Assembly: GCA_001579985.1 (NCBI GenBank)
Contig: LRSR01014844.1
Coordinates: 1-30,931, forward strand
Length of the DNA stretch: 30,931 nucleotides
DNA from: Hypsibius dujardini
Taxonomy: Eukaryota; Tardigrada; Eutardigrada; Parachela; Hypsibiidae
Direction of reading: 5' to 3'
The notes below the pieces were generated by a model, which was given only the letters and a program-made list of their open reading frames with translations, had not been told where the DNA came from and searched no databases. Of the stretch, positions 27,501 through 30,931 are shown in pieces; position 1 is the first letter of the stretch; each line of letters starts with the position of its first letter. Position numbers and translations under genes: made by a program.

Positions 27501-29923
27501 TCGAAATCTGCAGGCAAATCCCAGTAGCTTGATGTGAGTTGTCTTCAAGGAAGTTTCCGGAGTGATTTCTCACCTATAATGAATAAGGGTTCGATCTCGG
27601 ATCCGATTTTTTAAATACTGGGCTATTTTGCAGGGCACATCTCAGCGATCCGCGAGTCAGCAAGGCGTTGAGTGTGCTGCTGGGGTTGGATCTCAGCACG
27701 ATGGGCGGCGGTACCGGTGGGATGGATGATGACGACGGGGAAATGGAGGATGCTGATGCTCCCTTCTCATCCTTCACCTCACCGAAGCCGCACCAGTCCA
27801 CAGTCTTCTCATCCTCAACTGCAGCGCCGGAGAAGGGGGACTCAAAAGAGTGCCTAAAGGACATGACGGAGGAGCAGAAGAAGGCGTGGTACGAGAAGGA
27901 GGTCGGCAACGAGGCCTATAAGAAGAAGGATTTTGAAACAGCGTTGAAGCACTATGACGCCGCGATTGAACTCGATCCCACAAATGTCAAATATCAGACC
28001 AAGAAAGCCGGTGAGTCTAATTGGGTGTTTCAGTCCTAGTACCGTCTGCTCGCGATCTCAAGGGCACTTTTCTGCCCTACCCGTAAATTTTAACCAACCA
28101 GGGCCGTGCCTTTTCAGTGGCGTTCACCAAATTAGCACTGCAGGGGCAAAAATACGGAGAAGCACGACTGTACAATCAATCAATCGAGCACGAGTAAGCT
28201 GGTACGAAATAAGCCAATCAGAGAAGAGTGAATCAGATTGAACGATCAATCGAGTGCAGGGCCATACCGAGGGAGGCGGGGCTTAGCTGTCCATTCAGAT
28301 CGCAAGCATACGGTACAAGACTGCTGTGACTGTGAGACAAGGTCCTCGCGAGTCGTGGTGCACCGTGGTGCTCGCGATCTCAAGGGCACTTTTCTGCCCT
28401 ACCCGTAAATTTTAAACAACCCGGGCCTATTCAGTGCCCTTTACCGAATTTCCACTTTAGGGACAAATACGGAAAAGCACAACTGTAGAATCAATCAATC
28501 GGACACAACGAGTAAGCTGTTGAAATCAGCCAACCAGAGAACAGTGAATCAGATTGAATGTTCAATCGAGTGCAGGGCCATACCGAGGGAGGTGGGGCTT
28601 ATCTGTCCCTTGAGATCGTGAGCATACGGTACTGATTGGTCTGTTTTTCGGTGATTCATCTGTGAGTAACAGTTTCTGGTTTCTTTTGCAGCCCTTGTGT
28701 TTGACCAAGGGAATTATCAGGTCTGCATCGACTTATGCCATAAGATAGTCGATATCGGCCAGGCCAGCGGCGCGGACCGTCAGCTTATTAACAGGTATGT
28801 TATTCTTCACACCGATCTTGTGTCTTGTCGACATTGATAGTTGTTCGCTGTTCAGCACTTTTGTTCGTCTCGGATCGGCGCATTTAAAACTGGGACAAAC
28901 TTTCCTAGAGAAGGCATTGTCAGGATTCGACGGAGACCAGTATGAAGTTGAGGTACATATATATACAGTGAACAACGCAGGCAATCAGGTTATATCTGTA
29001 TAAATACTCCATGTATTTATATAGGTTACACACGACATCAACCACGAGCTGGCCGAGGAGGAGAACAAGGGCAACGAGTTCTTCAAGAAGGGCGACTACC
29101 CAACCGCCTTGAAGCACTACTCAGAGACCATTAAGCGCAACCCTTCGAACGGTAAGCTGTACAGCAATCGGGCTGCTGCCTATACCAAGCTGCTAGAGTT
29201 CAGCCTGGGGATTAAGGACTGCGATGAGTGTCTTAAACTTGATCCCAGTTTTGGTAAGGCGCTTTTTTATAGTTTGGGAAGAACGTTAATACGCGTTGGA
29301 ATTGAGGTTGAATTAATTTGGACTTGTTTAGATCTCTTGACTGGGTTTTTTCCTCTGTTGCAGTCAAGGCGCACATTCGCAAGGCGAGCATCCTGCTGGC
29401 GATGAAGCAGCCTTCCAAAGCGGCGCATTCCTTTGAGAAGGCGCTGCAGCTGGACCCGGACAATCAAGAGGCACGCGAAGGTCTCGCCAAAGTGACGCTG
29501 GAAAATCAGACCAACCCGGAAGAGGCCCGCCGGCGCGCGATGGAAGACCCGGAGATTCAGGATATCCTCGGAGACCCGGAGATACAGATGATTTTGGAGC
29601 AGATGCAAGAAGATCCTCGCGCCATTCAAGAGTAAGGTTTCTTATTTGTTGGACTACCGTCACAGGCAAATCACATGTGAACCACAGCTTTCGAAACGAC
29701 AGACAGGCAGTCAACGGTCATCGCAAACTAGACATTTAGACAGATTGCGATAGATTCAGACATTCAGACAGATTGCGATAGATTCAGACATTCCAATGAA
29801 TACAAACAACCGAACGGACTAGATCTCTTATTTGCTTTCCCGTTCACTTCCAGCCATCTCAAGAATCCGGAAGTGGCAAATCGAATTAAGAAACTCATTG
29901 CTGCCGGTCTGGTCTGGATGTGA
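24506..29923 (+). CDS. STIP1/HOP-like Hsp70-Hsp90 co-chaperone, 11 exons, 661 aa
   Basis: HOP bridges Hsp70 and Hsp90 in the cytosol. Exons: 24506-24574, 26132-26374, 26579-26770, 27013-27160, 27344-27533, 27634-28010, 28692-28794, 28856-28952, 29025-29253, 29364-29631, 29854-29923. All phases fit and no stop interrupts. Order: a diverged TPR block (exons 2-3), the last TPR1 repeat ([20 protein letters not shown]), DP1 ([20 protein letters not shown]), an acidic linker, TPR2A ([20 protein letters not shown]), TPR2B ([20 protein letters not shown]) and DP2 to [20 protein letters not shown]. Clamp residues are kept in TPR2B (K, N, N, then VKAHIR). TPR2A lacks the expected asparagine (YQTKKAA) and has lost about 20 residues at its end. 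TPR1's first helices are unlike HOP. It is longer than human HOP (543 aa). Exons 1-3 are less certain than 4-11. It is either a diverged paralogue or a gene that captured a new N-terminus. Confidence 0.8.
24600..26028 (+). pseudogene. decayed unprocessed copy of VPS35 within the HOP-like first intron
   Basis: VPS35 is the alpha-solenoid core of retromer. Block 1 (about 24618-24840) shows AYPEVQPG in one frame, then [20 protein letters not shown] in the next, then [18 protein letters not shown] in a third. Block 2 (25341-26028) is preceded by a good acceptor and starts [20 protein letters not shown]. It runs through [20 protein letters not shown] to [10 protein letters not shown], then jumps frame with about 70 residues missing to [14 protein letters not shown]. 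It has an in-frame TAG after PKWS and then reads [30 protein letters not shown], to a stop after VIGMF. The retained splice acceptor and the intron between the blocks argue for segmental duplication rather than retrocopying. That intron now holds a family-1 MITE. Confidence 0.88.
24873..25131. mobile_element. 259-bp MITE, family 1 copy B
   Basis: The left end is TGTACGCTCCTGATTTCAAG and the right end is the complement of GTACGCTCCCGATCTCTAGG. This is the most diverged of the four copies. It sits between the two VPS35-derived blocks and carries the internal CAATCACGG and GGTGGGGCATAA segments typical of the family. Confidence 0.78.
28040..28315. mobile_element. 276-bp MITE, family 1 copy C
   Basis: The left end is TACCGTCTGCTCGCGATCTC and the right end is the complement of TACCGTATGCTTGCGATCTG. 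It lies in intron 6 of the HOP-like gene, 29 bases after the exon 6 donor, about 45 bases from copy D, in the same orientation. Confidence 0.88.
28361..28631. mobile_element. 271-bp MITE, family 1 copy D
   Basis: The left end is CACCGTGGTGCTCGCGATCT and the right end is the complement of TACCGTATGCTCACGATCTC. It is highly similar to copy C along its whole length, including the CAATCAATCGGACAC and GTGCAGGGCCATACCGAGGG segments. Confidence 0.88.
29700..29790. repeat. short CAGATTGCGATAGATTCAGA tandem repeat, HOP-like intron 10
   Basis: Two copies of ACAGATTGCGATAGATTCAG plus ACATTC lie at about 29738-29790, next to a CAGA run. This is a small minisatellite in the last intron. Confidence 0.7.
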
Positions 29924-30248
29924 TGAGTCATCGTTGTCTAGATTCCATCCTGTCGTCAACACCGAGATACTGTTTTGTCAATCAGAATAATGGTATATTC
30001 CGGCCTTTTAAGGGTTTACTTTTCTTTCCTAGTCGTTTCTTCGATTCACTTTCTGTCATGACGACGATGGATGGTTGCTGTATGTGGGATTTTTTTCATC
30101 TGGCAGCGAATGAAAGCGTCAATCGCTTGTCTGGAAGAATATCATCTTCAAACAAACTCCCTATGTACAAACAAATCCAGCTGATATATCATGCATTAAT
30201 TCGGATATCGAACTACAACTTGAATTGCAATTCTCAAAGAAAAGTAGT
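29924..30248. other. spacer between the HOP-like and MGME1 genes
   Basis: The two genes converge. I searched the minus strand here for a further MGME1 exon (the human protein continues about 40 residues beyond the segment seen) and found no convincing match. Either this MGME1 ends at 30249 or its last exon is too diverged for me to see. Confidence 0.5.
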
Positions 30249-30652
30249 CTAATCACCGTTTTCATACGCGATCACCACCGCGCCGTGGCTGATCTGGACG
30301 GTCAACCTGGCGAAGGCTTCGTCGAAGTTGACCGCGCCCAAATACGCGGCCACCTGAATGGGATTGTAGTTCAGTGCTGTGGCAGTGTCCTTCCGCGTGC
30401 TGGACGTCTTCCACTCCACGAGACTCGGCATCCCGTCCAGGGAGATGACACAGTCGCTGACGCCTTTGTAACACAGGAAGGGATGGCTGACGCGCTCCTC
30501 CACGCTGACTACGTCGGAGATGTTCTTGAAGACGCCCTGCAGGCTCTCCCAGTGACCCTTGTTCCGGTCGGGAACTCTTACTTTATCGGCGGGTGAACCT
30601 AGCAAGACGGTCTCCGCGGCTGTGTGGAAATCACGGCCGTCAGCGAAGGTGT
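30249..30652 (-). CDS. MGME1: MGME1, mitochondrial genome maintenance exonuclease, 3' part
   Basis: MGME1 is a PD-(D/E)XK single-strand DNA exonuclease in the mitochondrial matrix that trims flaps during mtDNA replication. The exon starts after an acceptor CGCTACAG at 30653 and needs a phase-1 donor upstream, which lies beyond the CAGA tract to the right. It reads TFADGRDFHTAAETVLLGSP, then ESLQGVFKNISDVVSVEERV, then the catalytic core YKGVSDCVISLDGMPSLVEW with KTSS. The metal-binding acid (SDCV), the second acid (VEWK; human has D, here E) and the lysine are all present. NYNPIQVAAYLGAVNFDEAF follows, a well-known MGME1 block. It ends YENGD with TAG at 30249-30251, shorter than the human C-terminus. 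5' exons are outside the window. Confidence 0.85.
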
Positions 30653-30699
30653 CTGTAGCGAAGTGGACGTGAATCGTTTGGAGGAGTAAACGAGGATCA

Positions 30700-30893
30700 C
30701 ATGGAATAGAAAGAAAGGCAGACAAACACACATACATACAGACCGGCAGAGAAACAACGAGACAACGAGACAGACCGATACAAAAAGAGAGACAGAAAGA
30801 CAGGTAGGCAAATAAGGAGACAGGTAGACAAGGAATTTGTCAGACAGACAGACAGACAGACAGACAGGCAGGCAGACAGGCAGACAGACAGGC

Positions 30894-30930
<37 letters not shown>

Positions 30931-30931
30931 G
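30700..30931. repeat. (CAGA)n tract at right edge, presumed MGME1 intron
   Basis: Degenerate CAGA/GAGA units from 30715, becoming clean CAGA/CAGG from 30841 to the window end. It continues beyond the window. Confidence 0.88.

Noticed and set aside
1-30931. tRNA, rRNA, riboswitch, bacterial operon or horizontally acquired gene
   Set aside because: I found no cloverleaf with A and B boxes, no rRNA segments and no intronless foreign-looking gene; all recognised genes are split and of eukaryotic families.

Overview
The window is nuclear DNA from a small-genome, intron-dense animal. Genes are split by canonical GT-AG introns, many of only 59 to 85 bases. The gene families are eukaryotic and mostly animal: INO80, a claudin/PMP22-type tetraspan, a TMEM72-like protein, VPS35, STIP1/HOP, SWI5 and MGME1. 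Nothing looks bacterial. I cannot fix the phylum from sequence alone; a compact invertebrate is my inference. (CAGA)n/(CTGT)n tetranucleotide tracts, (CAAT)n tracts and short inverted-repeat elements fill much of the non-coding space.

Left to right: bases 1-1101 hold the 3' end of an unrecognised plus-strand gene. Bases 1588-12140 hold a complete-looking 26-exon INO80 ATPase gene on the minus strand, and every exon junction I traced keeps phase (1932 aa). Bases 12141-13786 are intergenic, with a GT-rich microsatellite and a 172-bp hairpin element. Bases 13787-15169 hold a 6-exon claudin-like tetraspan gene on the minus strand (290 aa). Bases 15170-17040 are intergenic, with a 965-bp element carrying terminal inverted repeats. 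Bases 17041-18417 hold a broken SWI5-like recombination gene on the plus strand. Bases 18718-19477 hold two adjacent MITE-like elements. Bases 20206-21678 hold a 4-exon tetraspan gene resembling TMEM72 (185 aa). Bases 22446-23875 hold a 3-exon minus-strand gene for an unrecognised basic, coiled-coil, probably nuclear protein (292 aa). Bases 24506-29923 hold an 11-exon STIP1/HOP-like gene (661 aa) whose first intron contains a decayed VPS35 copy. Bases 30249-30652 hold an exon of MGME1, the mitochondrial DNA exonuclease, on the minus strand, with its 5' part beyond the window.

The INO80 half looks like an intact, constrained gene. The right half, from 17 to 30 kb, mixes intact genes with decay. 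The SWI5-like gene has a frameshifting 26-bp duplication and a 357-bp hairpin element with a 9-bp target duplication. The VPS35 copy has frameshifts, a stop and a deletion. The HOP-like protein has kept the peptide clamp residues of TPR2B but appears to have lost those of TPR1 and TPR2A. I found no CRISPR array, tRNA, rRNA or operon-like arrangement.
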